The notes beneath the pieces were generated by a model, which saw only the letters and a list, made by a program, of their open reading frames with translations, did not search any database and was not told the DNA's origin. A program made the translations under genes and the position numbers. 64,000 bases of DNA from Epiperipatus broadwayi (Eukaryota; Onychophora; Udeonychophora; Euonychophora; Peripatidae), in contig JAQFVV010006337.1 of the NCBI GenBank assembly GCA_028023455.1, forward strand, positions 979,001 through 1,043,000, read 5' to 3'. Of the stretch, positions 49,453 through 62,913 are shown one piece after another. Position 1 is the stretch's first letter, and each line of letters opens with the position of its first letter.

Positions 49453-51755
49453 ACATATCTACATTATTTAATAGACATCAAACATCCAGGGAAATAAAAG
49501 TGTAAGGTCAAGTCATTACATAAGAAAAAAAATAATGATCAATTGTAATTGATCACATTAATGGAAATAATTTTTTTTTCAAAGGAAGTATGTTTTATTT
49601 ATTGTAATACATAAGAAAATAAAAACATAAATTCATGAAGAATACAATATTGGTTGATAATGAGGAAATAAGTGTAAGAAAAATATTATGACATAAACTG
49701 TCAGGTGATTATTTATTCAGAAATGCGAGTGTACCGTGTCTGACCTTGTGGCAAACTATCTTATATTGTATTAGTTTATAAATAGCAATAATTAGCACAT
49801 ATTTATATAACGTTATACCCTGTATAGGTCACAGCTTAACTTTCATTTCTGGTATTTGAACTTCTGAGCAACAAACCTTTCAATTCTTTTTTAATCCACA
49901 GTGTTTGTAACAGTTAATTATTATAGCTCTAATGTGATGTGCTATAAAGTATTACATTTAAATATGTACTGTTATTCTGCAGGCAAGATAATCATTTTGT
50001 TTTTATACAAGTTTTTATTTACATGATCTCGGACAAATCAGTACCAATACAACTTTTGTCTAATGTTTCAAAAAATCTGTAAAAGTTTTTAAAGAACCTC
50101 TGTTGTAACTTTGAATGGATTTTTCCATTTATTATAAATATCTATAGTGATTGAAAAGAACTCTACTTTTTTTTTTTAATTTTCGATTCTTGATAAGTAT
50201 AATCATTGCATTAAGAAACCTCTAGAAAACTATTATTTGCAATTTCTATAAATGAATTTAGGAAGTCTAAATAACATATATAGATTTTTTATGAACTTAT
50301 TACATGTAAATGGGTAGATATCATGATTTATCATCAATTTTTTAACCATTTTAGTAAATAAATTTTACTTAGATATATGAATTGGAAAACAATAATAATA
50401 ATAATAATATGCATTGAAATAAAAATGCACTATAATTATAAAAATGGTAGAATACATATCAAATGCTATGGTATTAATAAATGTAAATGAATAGTAAGAT
50501 TATTAAGGTTTGTTTGAGCCAAATGTTTAAAATTTATACTTAACTTCCTTTTTGTTTACTATTGGTTCGTCTATTCTCAAAATTTATTGATCTTTCATTT
50601 TAAAAAAAAATTATATCTATTGCATTGCATGCGTGAAAAAAAATCATTAATAAAACGTTTGTATTATACAATTATACAACATGTCATCTTATATACAATT
50701 TACTTCCTGTCAAGATGACAAAAACTGTATCTCCCTAAGTTGAATAGTTTTTTTTAATGATTTTCTAAAATATAATATTTAAAAACAAAAAATTATAGTT
50801 AAAAAGAAACTAAGACAATTTACGTAACTCACCTAATGTAAAAGAATTTGATGAGTACTTTCAGGATAAGTATAGATGTATTATTTATTACATATTTTTT
50901 AATATTAAAATATATATTATAATAAAATTTCTTGATAAATTATTTGAAATGTCTTCTTTAAGAAGTAAAATTATTTATTTATCATATATATATATAAAGT
51001 TAAAAATTTGTTGAAGATATATGTTTTTGCCAGTTTATATGCATATAAAAGTGCATATGTGTATAAATTGTTCAATGCAATTACTAGTATATATTTAGTC
51101 TTTCAATTTATAATTTATTAAGATTATTATTAAATAAATATTTGAAAACAAATTATTATATAATACATTATTTATTTTATTTTTTTTTGCTTCATAAAAG
51201 AATCATTAACTTGATTTAGGCTATACTGTGAAGTGGACCGAAAGAATTGATATCTTAAATGGGTACCAACTTAATCCAGCATTAAAATTAAAATTAGAAA
51301 AATTAACTATTTTTACAAAAAAAAAGTGATAAGAAATCAGATTTATAATTATTATTATATATTATTTTAATTGAAATTTTATCAAGATTTATTTATTATT
51401 AACATTTTTATTTCTAAACATATATCAAAATTAATAATTTGTGAATAAATTCAAAATTAGTACGATTTCATTTTTCTTATTTTTAATTTATGATATTGAT
51501 TATATATATTATCTTCATTGTTTTATTTAGCTTTATGAAGTAAATAATATTTTAATGTCCTATGATCTATTAATGGGATAATTGCCAAAAATATAATTTA
51601 AATTATGTAAAAAAAATTTTGGAAACGGTAAATCATAGTTGTAAGTTAATTCATTTTAAAACTACACTGCACAATTTATTATTTAAATTTACTATAGTAT
51701 AATATTTAATTTAATACACTGTACAGGCTTACATACACCTGCGCATATAATGTAA
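49453..51755. other. AT-rich DNA after the RRN3 pseudogene, no gene seen
   Basis: An AATAAA at 49,490-49,496 could be the poly-A signal of the RRN3 parent. Beyond this I see only AT-rich DNA with an AAT run (50,391-50,408) and short TA runs. Confidence 0.6.
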
Positions 51756-52355
51756 TATATAAGAGATGCTCAGCTCTCCATGCCATCTCATATTGCTGAC
51801 CCACCTTATCATACACATGTTGAAAAGATAAATAATCAACAATATATGTATTTCATGCTAAACCAGCAATCATCAGTTGGTCCAGATTACTATCTCCATA
51901 CATACATACAATCAGCACTCAGCTTTATATTAAGATAGTCAATCTTCATACTTTAATGGACAGGCTTCAAACTACTCCAACCCACAACTCTTCAACTGTC
52001 CATTTCATTGAAAATCTGATGATGGAACTTTCAAAGCCCATGGCATGAAACATTCCATCATCAGATTTTCAATGAAATGGGAGTTCTGTGGGTTTTGAAT
52101 GTTCCATCATTAGATTTTCAATTAAATGCATTAAAGTATGAAGATTGGCTATCTTAATATAAAGCTGAGCACTGATTGTATATATGTGTAGAGATAGTAA
52201 TCAGGACCAACTGATGATTGCTGGTTTAGCATGAAATATGTATATTGGTGATTATTTATCTTTTCATCATGTTTATGATCAAGTGGATCAGCAATATGAG
52301 ATAGCATGGAGAGTTGAGGGTCATGTAAAAGTCTGAGTTTGAATCCCTTATATAT
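51756..52355. mobile_element. Foldback element, about 600 bp (family of 37.1 and 46.5 kb)
   Basis: The two arms of about 290 bases mirror each other around 52,050 (ATCTGATGATGGAA on the left, TTCCATCATCAGAT at the centre and TTCCATCATTAGAT on the right). Outer ends are TATATAAG and CTTATATA. The left arm has lost part of the terminal segment that the right arm keeps (GTCTGAGTTTGAATCCCTTA). CTGATGATGGAAC next to the centre resembles a hammerhead start but no GAAA box follows. No coding sequence. Confidence 0.9.
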
Positions 52356-52367
52356 AGTATAATATTT

Positions 52368-52757
52368 AATGAGATATTATTTTGTATAGTGCTGTGTTTT
52401 TTATGTAATAGTAATCAATGCACATGCGCTTTAAAGATAAATTATGAATGAATACTCTTAATTTTTCCAGACACGAGATTAGGTATTTTAGAAAGAATGG
52501 AATAAATCCACCCATTCTTTCAACCCAAACGTTTATGTATGGGAAAATCTTAAGTGTGTAGAATTAGGAGTGCTCTTAATTCCACACACTTAAGATTTGC
52601 CCATACATAAATGTTTGGGTTGAAAGAATGGGTGGATTCATTCCATTCTTTCTAAAATACTATATCTCGTGTCTGAAAAAATTAAGAGTATTCATTTATA
52701 ATTTATCTTTAAAGTGCATGTGCAGTGGTTTAATCGCTAATATTACTAATAGTATAA
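52368..52757. mobile_element. Foldback element, about 390 bp (family of 42.24-42.44 kb)
   Basis: TTAAGTGTGTAGAATTAGGA and TCTTAATTCCACACACTTAA surround the centre. Outward, CATTCTTTCAACCCAAACGT, AGACACGAGAT and CTTTAAAGATAAATTAT have inverted partners on the right. It begins immediately after the previous foldback. The right arm is a little shorter at its outer end. Confidence 0.92.
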
Positions 52758-53259
52758 TATTGTAAAATTGCACAATATGTACAGCATTATAAAAAAAATA
52801 AGTCAAATAATAAAATATGTTATAAAATTAACTTTTGCAAATTTGAAAATAAGAGCATTGAAGTCCTATGAAATCTTATTAAAGGAAGTTTAACAATAAA
52901 CATGTTAATTGGATTTAAATTACAACTAAAATATATTGTGATATTTGGACACTAAAAGAAAATAACCTTAATCATTTGAAAACTAAGCTGTTAGTTTATG
53001 GATGTAGGTAAATTGGTTATAATGGAAGCAGAAGTATAAAATATAAAAACAATTTAAAAGTCATGTTCCTAGATACAACTCTCAGTTCTATTATCAACAA
53101 ATGGTAGTAAAAAGTCATGCAGCAAACATCACTTCATTTTGTTCTCAGAAAATATCAGTCTCACATTGATAAGCAGTAATTTGTATTGCACTTCTTCAAC
53201 AACTATAAACAAAATAAGCATAACCCTATTTGGGTTATGAATATTTATTCTAAAATGTG

Positions 53260-54060
53260 ATTTTTGGAAGAAATAAATGTGCACCTGGAATAGCCTAAGA
53301 AGGACCTCTGCATATACTATATATTTTTTAAAATACCTATCATCTCTTCTATGCCATAATAAATAGAATCTGACCTACAAAAAAATGTAGAAATTTTATT
53401 ACAAGAAAATGGGAATTGATCATCCTATGATTAGATTTATAGGAAAGTATAAAATACAAGCAATAAAGAATACCTGCAAAGATTTGCTATGTAACTGTAA
53501 ACCAAATAAGAAACAGTCTTGTATGGAATGATAATACAACAAAATGATCGAAAAGTAAACTACTATAAAATATTTTATTATGAAAAAAAGGGTCTGTCAA
53601 ATATTTTGAGTTGTAAAAAATATTTATTCATTAAATAAATTTTTAATGAAAACAGTATGAAATATTTTAGTATGAAAATATAGGCCTGCTGAATATTTTT
53701 CACAACTCTAAATATTTAACAGACCTTTATTTTCATACTAAAATAATTTATATTGGTTTATTTTTTAGTCATTTTTCTGTAGCATCATTCATATATAAGA
53801 TTCGTTTTTTACTTGGTTTACAGAAACACATCTAATTTTCCCATGTGGTCATACTTTATTGCTTGCATTTTATAATTTTCTACAAATCTGACTATATCAT
53901 GGTTTATTAACATTTCATTGAAATAAATGTTCTATACTTTCTAGACTTGTATGTCAGTTTGTACTTATTATGGCATAGGAGAGAAGATAGATATTTTTAA
54001 ATATATATAGTTTATGTAGAGTGTTTGCTTAGGTTATTTTGAAAGTACTTTTAAATATTA
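53260..54060. mobile_element. Large foldback element, about 0.8 kb
   Basis: The left arm (ATCATCTCTTCTATGCCATAA near 53,340, ACAAGCAATAAAG near 53,456, GTAAACCAAATAAG near 53,497) returns in reverse complement on the right (TTATGGCATAGGAGAGAAGAT near 53,968, CTTTATTGCTTGCAT near 53,851, CTTGGTTTAC near 53,812). An inner pair (TTTTAGTATGAAAATA) surrounds the centre near 53,680. Arm identity is visibly lower than in neighbouring foldbacks, so it is older. No coding sequence, no hammerhead motif. Confidence 0.85.
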
Positions 54061-55667
54061 TATATCCCTTATAAAGAGTTTGTCAGGTTGTTAGAATTCT
54101 TATCTTATAAATTTCAAGATATTAATTTACTTAAAATATGAGCAATTGAAATATATAGGCAAATACTTAATATCATTATCTAATCACTCTGATAATTGTA
54201 GGTGTGCTGTATATATATACATCATGGAATTTTTATATAATTATTTTCTCATTTTAAAAAAATATTATCTTTTAATAATTATTTTAAAGTCTAAGTTACT
54301 GTCATTCTTATGTTGTTTTGTATTCTATTTTAAACATACAATCTCATATATATGAGTATGTGCACAGGAATATGTAGGTGTTAAATTAAAGATTTTTATG
54401 GATTTATTGTGATAAAAATAAAGTGTAGAGTCATTTCCATGTAAATAACAGGAAATATAATAATTAACAGTGACGTTATTAAGAAAACCATTAATCACAA
54501 CTGATAGTCCCAAGGCTAAATCACTTTTTCTCTAATATTCGATAACATCTTTCTTATCTTGAGTTTAGATTTTTAAAAACAGATATTTGGCAGCATTAGA
54601 ATAAAAATAATTAGTCTTGAAACAATCAGTGATGATTGTTGATTTCCATAATATCAATATTAAATATATTTCTAGTTATATACAGGAAAATGATCTCACA
54701 CTTTATTTTTTATAGCAAATCTAAATATTTTACAAATGTAAATCACATGATAACAGCCCAAGTTTATCTACATCATAAATCTTCAATCAGTTGACAAGGC
54801 AACTTCTATAGATAAAAGATGAAAATATATATATTGAGAACAACATAATAGTGTATGTGCATATATATATAAAGTTGAAAGGAAAATTAAAAATAAACAC
54901 AAACAAAAAGTTTTTGTAGATATTTTTATATTACACTGGAATAATAGTTAAGGATTAAACAATTTTGAATTTAAAAAGATTTATTATAAATTAAATATTT
55001 AAAAAGACCTCATTCATATTTTATTAATTCTAATTTTAAAATTAAAACAAGCATGTTTTTTATGTTACAATAGATACACTTGTAATTATAAAATTCCACT
55101 ATCTATTTTGATAAGCAATTTTTTTTAAATTAAAGCTTGTATAACATATTGTGATAAAAAATCCTACAAAGTTATTTTTCAAAGGATTAAAATAAATTGA
55201 AAAGCATCATTATCTTTTTTCAATCAAAATAAAGAATACTTGCTTTTAATTATTATTTTTTTCACCCTAACTATAAAAAGTTTGGAAAAGAGATTAGAAG
55301 AATTTTTACACTTTTTTGAGTTATAGAGAGTTACTATGAAGATATAACTAAAGGCAAAACAGTGCAAGCCCAGATGCTGCTGTTAGTTCACAATAATAAA
55401 GTTTGGATTTACATGGAGGCAATGTCCAATTTTTATGTGGTTCATGTGTGTATTAGATGATACAAAATAATTAAAAGGAGCTCACTGAAGGCCAAGAGTT
55501 ACCAGATTATACCTTTCCTAAAGATGACAACAAGACAGACTACTGTTTTAAAAGGAACCAGCTTACCCAGAGTCAATCATCTTAATGAAGGATTAGTTTA
55601 TACATATATTATTTTAGTTATATTCAGAGATGCACATATCAAAGTACTGCTTCATATATATAAAGCA
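54061..55667. other. AT-rich DNA without a recognised gene
   Basis: No motif is found. Small hydrophobic frames (for example 54,146-54,355) are translations of AT-rich DNA. Confidence 0.6.
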
Positions 55668-56003
55668 CAGCTGGTGAGTTATTTTAAATAATTTTTTTAG
55701 TAAAAATCACAGTTGTAATTTTTATATTACAATATTTTTTAAGTAAATAACTTTATTCAACAAAAAATAAAATGTGTTTCCAACATATTTTATTAACAAG
55801 AAAACTCCAAAAATATTTCTAGATTAAAAAACAAAACATAAACTTGGTGAAGTATATTTAAAGATATTTATAATTAATCAAGAGCAACCTGTTAAAAATA
55901 AAAAAAACTTTTTATAAAAAAATTAATTACTCTTTTTTAAAAAAGTAAAAAGAAAAACTTTTTTTACCATTGGAAATAATTAATTAAGAACTTTCATTCA
56001 TAC

Positions 56004-56015
56004 TATCTATATTTT
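56004..56015 (+). repeat. PLE target-site duplication, left
   Basis: TATCTATATTTT matches 58,187-58,198 on the other side of the PLE, and the uninterrupted unit 2 has a single related sequence at 59,852 (TATTTATATTTT). The comparison with unit 2 fixes the insertion point to within some tens of bases. Confidence 0.7.
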
Positions 56016-58186
56016 ATAACATATAAACGTTCAACCATGTGTTAGAAAATATATATTTGTAAAACTCTAGATTTATAAATCTAACAAACACTCACATTCC
56101 AGAGTACATAAAAACAGTTCCAAATAAAGGCCCTAGATTTGTTGGAGAAGGGTGAAAGTTTTCTAAGATGGAGCTTGTAGCTAACACTGAAGCCAGTTTG
56201 GACAATAACCCACCACTTAAAAACATATATATAGTGAAAATTGCCAGATGTATACCACATAAGACTATACAACCATGGAAGAAAAAGTGGAGATATAAAA
56301 TGGCAGCAACATGAAGGTTTATGAATCAAAATAAGATCACCATCATGAAGGAGGATAAGGGAAATAGATGTGTGATTATGGATACAGGGAGTATATAAAC
56401 AAAATTCAGCAACAAATAGACAAACTAAAATTTAGAAAAGTCCCAGAGATCAACTTTAAATCGAATAAAGACAAATTTGTCTCTACTGTACTCAGGCCTC
56501 ACACATTTAAGCATTCTCTAAGGCTGAATACCTTCAAATGTACCCATCAGCAACTACTCCCCAAGAATGTTTTCAAATGCCAAAACCCATAAGGAGAATG
56601 TACCACTGAGATTGATGATTGATTTCAGCAGGGTTCATTATTATAAGACAACTAAGACCATAAATACATGGATCACACAAGCCACAGGATATGGGGATTA
56701 TGCTATCAAGTCATCTTTTGACTTTTTAAACAGACTGAAGAATGTGGCCCCTGAACAAAATATACAGATGGCAGTGCTTGATGTTGCAGAATTATACAGA
56801 TCTATTGACAAACCTAAGTCTATTATAATTGTAAAAGAAGCACTCATCAGACATGGAATGAGTCAGGAGCATGTCCAGTTCATGATAGCCTTGTTGAACT
56901 GGATGAGCAAAAACATGTACACAGTGTTTAACCACAAATGGTACCATATGCTCAATGGATGGCCAATGGGTCTTCTGATGAGTGAAATTGTAACCAGCAT
57001 TGTGATGAATGCATATGAGCAAATTATCATTCTGAGATATGTGGACTGTGGATTAGTGCTATATACCAGATATGTTGATGACATTTTGTAGCTGTGCCTA
57101 AAGAAACTATAGAAGACATTAATACAGACCTCACAACAGCATCAGGTCTGAACATAAATGCAAATCAAAATGAAGCTCCTAATAGCATTAAATATCTAGA
57201 CCTTCAAGTGATGATTGAGGCCCATTGCTTCTGTTACAGAATGGACATCAAACCAATCAATGTTAGAGGCCACATACACCACTTATATAACCCTCCATAT
57301 ACATATAAAATGGCTGGCTTTAAACAATAATCTGTGCAGCTTTGAGGCTGACAAAAGAAAAAACATTGAAATGTTCAGAAATTATAAACACAAAATACAA
57401 TAAAAGAGAGATTGATAACATTATCAGAAAATTTAAATGTGATCCCATTCATGAACTGAAACAGAATAAACCCCGTATTTTGCTGCCATACATTAGAAAT
57501 ATTCATAAAGACTTACACACAATCTTTAGCATGGATTTTAGTGTGTGTTACCACTCTCCTCCTAATCTCAACAGCATAAATAATACTAAGGACTATATCC
57601 CACCCCCAAAAAACATGCCCAGCAAGTGATTTACAAGATCGCGTGTAGCAATAATAATTGCCCAGCAGCATATTATGGGGAAATGAGGGCAGCTGACTAT
57701 ACAAGACTGACCCAGCATGTATATGCATGTAATAAGGCCTCTGTTGACCATCCCACCTCTCTATATTTGTGCAGCATGCTGCTACTATGGGCCACCAGTG
57801 CAGGCCAGACAAGCCTCATGTTATGTGTAAAGAGCAGCATGAATTACATAGAAAAGTGAAGGATGCATGCTATTTTATATCAGATGTGCATGCAATGAAG
57901 AAAAAAGAGATATTTTACGCCATATCTAAGAAGTGTCAGATTTAGATTTTTTCCCACCCTTATTTGCATATTTAATCTGCCCTATTTTGCATACTGCACT
58001 TCTTGAAAATGAAAGAATATTGTACTTCTTGAAATTGAAGGTTATACCTTTGAAAGCACTAGAAGAAATTTATTAATTTTTAATCAATAAAAGTTTGTCA
58101 TTTATTTGATTTGATATATTTATATATAGCTAAATTATATATGCATATGTATTTTGGTAGTAACACAAATACTAGAGTTTTACAAA
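56016..58186 (+). mobile_element. Penelope-like element, about 2.2 kb, 5'-shortened
   Basis: The borders come from comparison of the two tandem units and from the flanking 12-base repeat. Near both ends lies a perfect 18-base inverted repeat (ATATTTGTAAAACTCTAG at 56,053-56,070 and its complement at 58,172-58,189), the right copy overlapping the flank by three bases. Inside, RT and GIY-YIG segments follow in PLE order in several frames. The N-terminal part upstream of the DKGN motif is missing or unrecognisable. The trailer has no clear hammerhead core. Confidence 0.85.
56300..57944 (+). pseudogene. Penelope-like element polyprotein (RT plus GIY-YIG), frameshifted
   Basis: Segments in order: IMKEDKGNRCVIMDT (about 56,340-56,385), the PLE N-terminal motif with ADKG; KCTHQQLLPKNVFK before the RT core; NAKTHKENVPLR...R (56,573); VLDVAELYRSI (56,776), where motif A would have D-x-x-x-L-Y; GWPMGLLMSEIV (56,959), the PMG-S motif; YTRYVDDIL (57,065), the catalytic YVDD; then, after a one-base frameshift at about 57,088, VAVPKETIEDI and IKYLDLQVMI; LCSFEADKRKN; RILLPYIRNIHKDL (57,472); and the nuclease with YKIACSNNNC, YYGEMRA and R-LTQH (57,629-57,712), ending KVKDACYF and SKKCQI (57,855-57,944). 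At least four frame changes separate these pieces. The longest open parts are 56,567-57,091 (RT palm) and 57,342-57,629. It is clearly related to the fragment at 14.9-15.5 kb. Confidence 0.9.
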
Positions 58187-58434
58187 TATCTATATTTTTA
58201 TATATACACACATGTGCATTTATGTATTATTAAAAATGAATTGAATTTTTTTTATAAGTCTATGACATTTTGAACATATGAATTTTTAAATTATCATACA
58301 GCACATCTGATTGCTTAATTGTGTGTGAATTTTATATATTTTTTCAACATAAAATTAATTGTGAAAGATATATTTTTAATAAGTTTATCTATCATGATAT
58401 AAATGTCAGTGCACATACATATTTCCATGGGTAC

Positions 58435-58436
<2 letters not shown>

Positions 58437-58508
<72 letters not shown>
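58437..58508. repeat. (TA)n microsatellite in tandem unit 1
   Basis: About 72 bases of AT dinucleotides. Unit 2 has only a short TATATA followed by (TG)n at the matching place (60,117-60,147), so the expansion happened after duplication. Confidence 0.97.
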
Positions 58509-58511
<3 letters not shown>

Positions 58512-59520
58512 AAAACAGTCATTGTTTATGTATCACTAATATGTGATAGCATATTTGTATTATTATTTGACACTCCAAATATGTTCATTTTATATTATAC
58601 AGGCATGTCTGTGTGTTTATATATAGTTGATTTATATAAATCTTTTGGGACATATATGTAAATTACAATGTAACAGGGGAGTTATTTTTGATATTAATCA
58701 AAATCAGAAGGCTCAATTTATATGTATCCCCATATTCTACAGACATTATATCATTTTTATTGTTATTAATAAATTTATATGTCATTGTTAAAGTTATGCC
58801 AGTGAACTTACTCAATCATAGAATAGATTTGAAATATATATTTCTATTATATCTCTTGTTCACAGTAAAAAGCTTTATTAAGCTGGATTTATGCATAATG
58901 GTCTGTTATATAATAGTGATTTGTTTAGTGTTGTGGATATCCAGATTATGATGATGCTCTATGATGCAAATTAGAGATCCTTTCAAGTTTATGCATTATA
59001 TTTTATTTTAATTATTTATTTAGAAATTAAGTTTATAGTTGGCCAGTACATTAATAGTACTAAGTATCCAGATGGCATTGATGATGATTGGCATTTTTTA
59101 GTATTTTAGCATTATTTTTTAATTTTTATATTCTTATGGATTACCACTTAAGTTTGTGCATCTAAATTATTGTTTAAATAAACTGCCCAAACTGGAAAGA
59201 GCTAAATAATTAGCCTGGTCTATAGTAGACCCATTTCAAATCCAGTCATAAGATTCACTGTTGATTTATTGTATTTTTGATCATTCTTGATAATGAATTA
59301 CTGCTTTTGTGTAATTCTGGTAAAATTATAATTACTTATACTTATAATTAGTGTTTTTGTTGATGTTTCATGCTCCTCATATTTATTATCAATTTTTATA
59401 TTAAATTTTATATTTTGATTGATTTTGGATTAATGATGATGATTTTCCATCATTCCAGATTCATCTCTTGTTTCTAAATACTGTTATAAATAGCACCCAA
59501 CATGAGACCTCATGATAATA

Positions 59521-61170
59521 CAGCTGGTAAAAATGACAGTTGTAATTTTTAAATTACAAATATTTTTAAAGTAAATAACTTTCTTCAGCAAAAAGAAAGA
59601 TGTGTTTCCAATATATTTTATTAACAAAGAAAAATTGCAAACTTTTTTTAGATTAGGGAACAAATAAAAAACAACTTGGAGTATGTTTAAAAATGTATAT
59701 AATTAATCAAGAGTAACCTGTTAAAAAATAAAAAGAAAATTTATATGAAGGACTGTCAGAAAAGTAATGTTACTTTTTTTTAAAAAAATGTAAAAAGAAA
59801 AAGTTTATTTTTACCATTAGAAATAATGAATTAATAACTTTCATTAATACTATTTATATTTTTATGTATACACACATACATGTGCATTTATGCATTATTA
59901 AAAATGAATTAATTTTTTGTAAGACTATGACAATTCAAGCATGTTAATTTTTAAATTATTATATAGCTTAACCGAGTGCTTATGTATATGTGAATTTTAT
60001 GTATATTTTCAACATGGAATTAGTTGTAAAAAATATATTTTTAATAAGTATTATTTTGGCATTAAAATATCATATGATATAAACATCAGATATCCACATA
60101 TTTTCATGAGTAGCCATATATATATATGTGTGTGTGTATGTGTGTGAAAATAGTCATTATTTATATATCACATAAACATGAGATATCCACACATTTTCAT
60201 GAGTAGCCATATATATATGTGTGTGTGTGAAAATAGTCATTATTTATATATCATTAAAATGTAATAGCTTTTATTATTATATGACAATTCAAATATGTTC
60301 ATTTTATATTATACAGGCATGTCTGTGTGCCAATATATAAGTGTTATATGTAAATCTACTGGGACCTGTATGTAAATTATAATGTAATAGGAAATTTCTT
60401 TTTGGGTATTAATCAAAATCAGAAGATTTAATTTATATGTATATCCATTATCTACAGACCTTCATTTTATTTTTCATTGTTATTAATAATTGATATTTCA
60501 TTTTTAAAGTTATTCCAAAGAATTTATTCATTCATAGAATAGATTTAAAATTTTATGTGTTTGTATTATATCTCTTGTTCACAGTAACAGTTATAGAGCT
60601 TTTGTTTTCTGAGCTGGATTTGTCCACAATGGTCTGTCATATAATAGGGGTTTGTTTAGTGTTATGGACATCCAGATGATGATGCTGCTGTATGGTGTAA
60701 ATGGTATATCCTTTCAAGTCCATGCACTAGATTTTATTTTAATTATTTATTTAGAAATTAAATATATTGTTGGCCAGTATATTAATGATACTGAGTAGCC
60801 ATAAGGCATTAATGGTGATCAACATTTTTTAGTACTCCAGCATTATTTTTTGAATTATTATATTCTTATGGGTTAGCACTTAAATTTGTGCATCCAAATT
60901 ATTGTTTAGATAAACTACCTCAAGCTGTCAAGGGCTAAATAATTAGCCTGGTCTATAGTAGTCCCATTTCAAATCCATTCACAAGACTGACTTGGTTTAT
61001 TGTATATTTGATTATTCTTGATACTGGTGAACTTATAATTAATATTTTTGTTGATTTCTCATGCTCCTCATATTCATTATAATTTTTTATATTTTATATT
61101 TTGATTGACTTTCAGATTAATGATGATGATTTTTCACCATCCCAGGTTCACCCCATGTTTCTGCATATCA
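59521..61170. repeat. Tandem duplication, unit 2 (uninterrupted)
   Basis: This 1.65-kb unit begins CAGCTGGT and ends near CACCATCCCAGGTTCACC. It is the intact-length copy of unit 1. No protein domain is found in it; frames of 68-87 codons in the two units do not agree with each other and are not conserved. Confidence 0.88.
60085..60252. repeat. Local tandem duplication of about 80 bp inside unit 2
   Basis: AGATATCCACA, TTTTCATGAGTAGCCATATA, a (TG)n run and GAAAATAGTCATTATTTATA occur twice in succession (60,088 and 60,180). Unit 1 has this segment once, so it arose later. Confidence 0.9.
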
Positions 61171-61184
61171 TTACCATATATATA

Positions 61185-61520
61185 TATTATAATAAAGAAT
61201 AAAAATTAGGAGGTCATGTCTGTGTAAACAGAAATCACCTTTAATCTTTGATGGTGCCAAGAAATTATCTATTACTACTAAGTGACAATTCTTGAGACTA
61301 AACAGATTTTCTCATTTATCTATAATAGCACTTTTGTTGGAGTTTTTGGGTGAAATAACAAAAAACTCCAATGAAAGAACTATTATATCTAAATGAGAAA
61401 ATCTGTTTAACCTCAAGAATTGTCAATTAGTAATGGATAATTTCCTAATAACATCAAAGGTTAAAGGTGATCTTTGTTTATGTGGATATTATCTCCTAAT
61501 TTCTATTCTTTATTATAATA
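61185..61520. repeat. Foldback repeat, about 335 bp
   Basis: ATTATAATAAAGAATA at the left and TATTCTTTATTATAAT at the right end, with long inner inverted matches such as TTGTTGGAGTTTTT against AAAAACTCCAATGA around a short loop near 61,347. No coding content. It lies directly after the tandem duplication. Confidence 0.9.
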
Positions 61521-62407
<887 letters not shown>

Positions 62408-62661
62408 TTAACTTAAAAGTTGTTCTTTCTTATAATGCTTCAGTTCATCACTCATCATCTTTCACCTTCCTGAATCATTAGTTGCTCATTCTAAGGGTGT
62501 ATTGTTGTCTTTTAAATCCTTTTGTTCATGATCTTGGTTTTTGGAGCTTGTACACCAGGTGTTGATGACTGAAGATTTCTAGAGAAAAAGTTTACAATGA
62601 ATGGTTAAACTGCTTTTTACATTTTTTTCATACAACATATTATAAGATCTCATTCAGTGAC

Positions 62662-62913
62662 TTAAAGCATTTTTAGATTTGAAGGAGCATTTTTAAGTAG
62701 GTCAAATGCTTCAAAAATGCTATTCGTGACCTCATGATGTGAAATCAGTTCTTTCAGTTTTTTAATGTCTAGGTTCTTTTCTACAAGCTTGTTGATTTTT
62801 TTCTTCATTGTCTCTTTTTCTTTATATATTTGCATTAATTCCTTATTAATTAATTCTTTCATGCATGTCTTCAAAATCTCTTCAGTGCTGTCATCATCAA
62901 TTTTTTATCAGTA
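62662..62913 (-). other. Unrecognised coiled-coil-like reading frame
   Basis: The minus strand is open from a stop near 62,907 to a stop at 62,662; the first ATG is at 62,874. The start reads IDDDSTEEILKTCMKEL and the rest is rich in K, E, L and I, with LINKELMQIYKEKETMKKKIN likely to form a helix or coiled coil, followed by EAFDLLKNAPSNLKML. The charge pattern is unlike random AT-rich translation. It could be an exon or a piece of a LINE ORF1. No family is recognised and nothing adjoining supports a gene. Confidence 0.3.

Larger units (their letters stand above)
55668..59520. repeat. Tandem duplication, unit 1 (split by a PLE)
   Basis: Unit 1 starts at CAGCTGGT (55,668), runs to 56,015, is interrupted by the PLE, and resumes at 58,187 to the next CAGCTGGT at 59,521. 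Without the PLE it is about 1.68 kb. It aligns along its whole length with unit 2, for example CAGTTGTAATTTTTA near the start, ACACATGTGCATTTATG (58,208 and 59,877) and AATAATTAGCCTGGTCTATA (59,204 and 60,940). Confidence 0.88.

Noticed and set aside
37140-52355. CTGATGATG words in the 37.1 and 51.8-kb foldback family as hammerheads
   Set aside because: No GAAA box or convincing stem II follows in either copy; kept only as a remark.
56792-57084. Two minus-strand frames of 73-76 codons
   Set aside because: They lie antisense to the PLE reverse transcriptase and have no motif of their own.
58321-58512. Open frame ending in a long Tyr-Ile run
   Set aside because: It is the translation of a (TA)n microsatellite.
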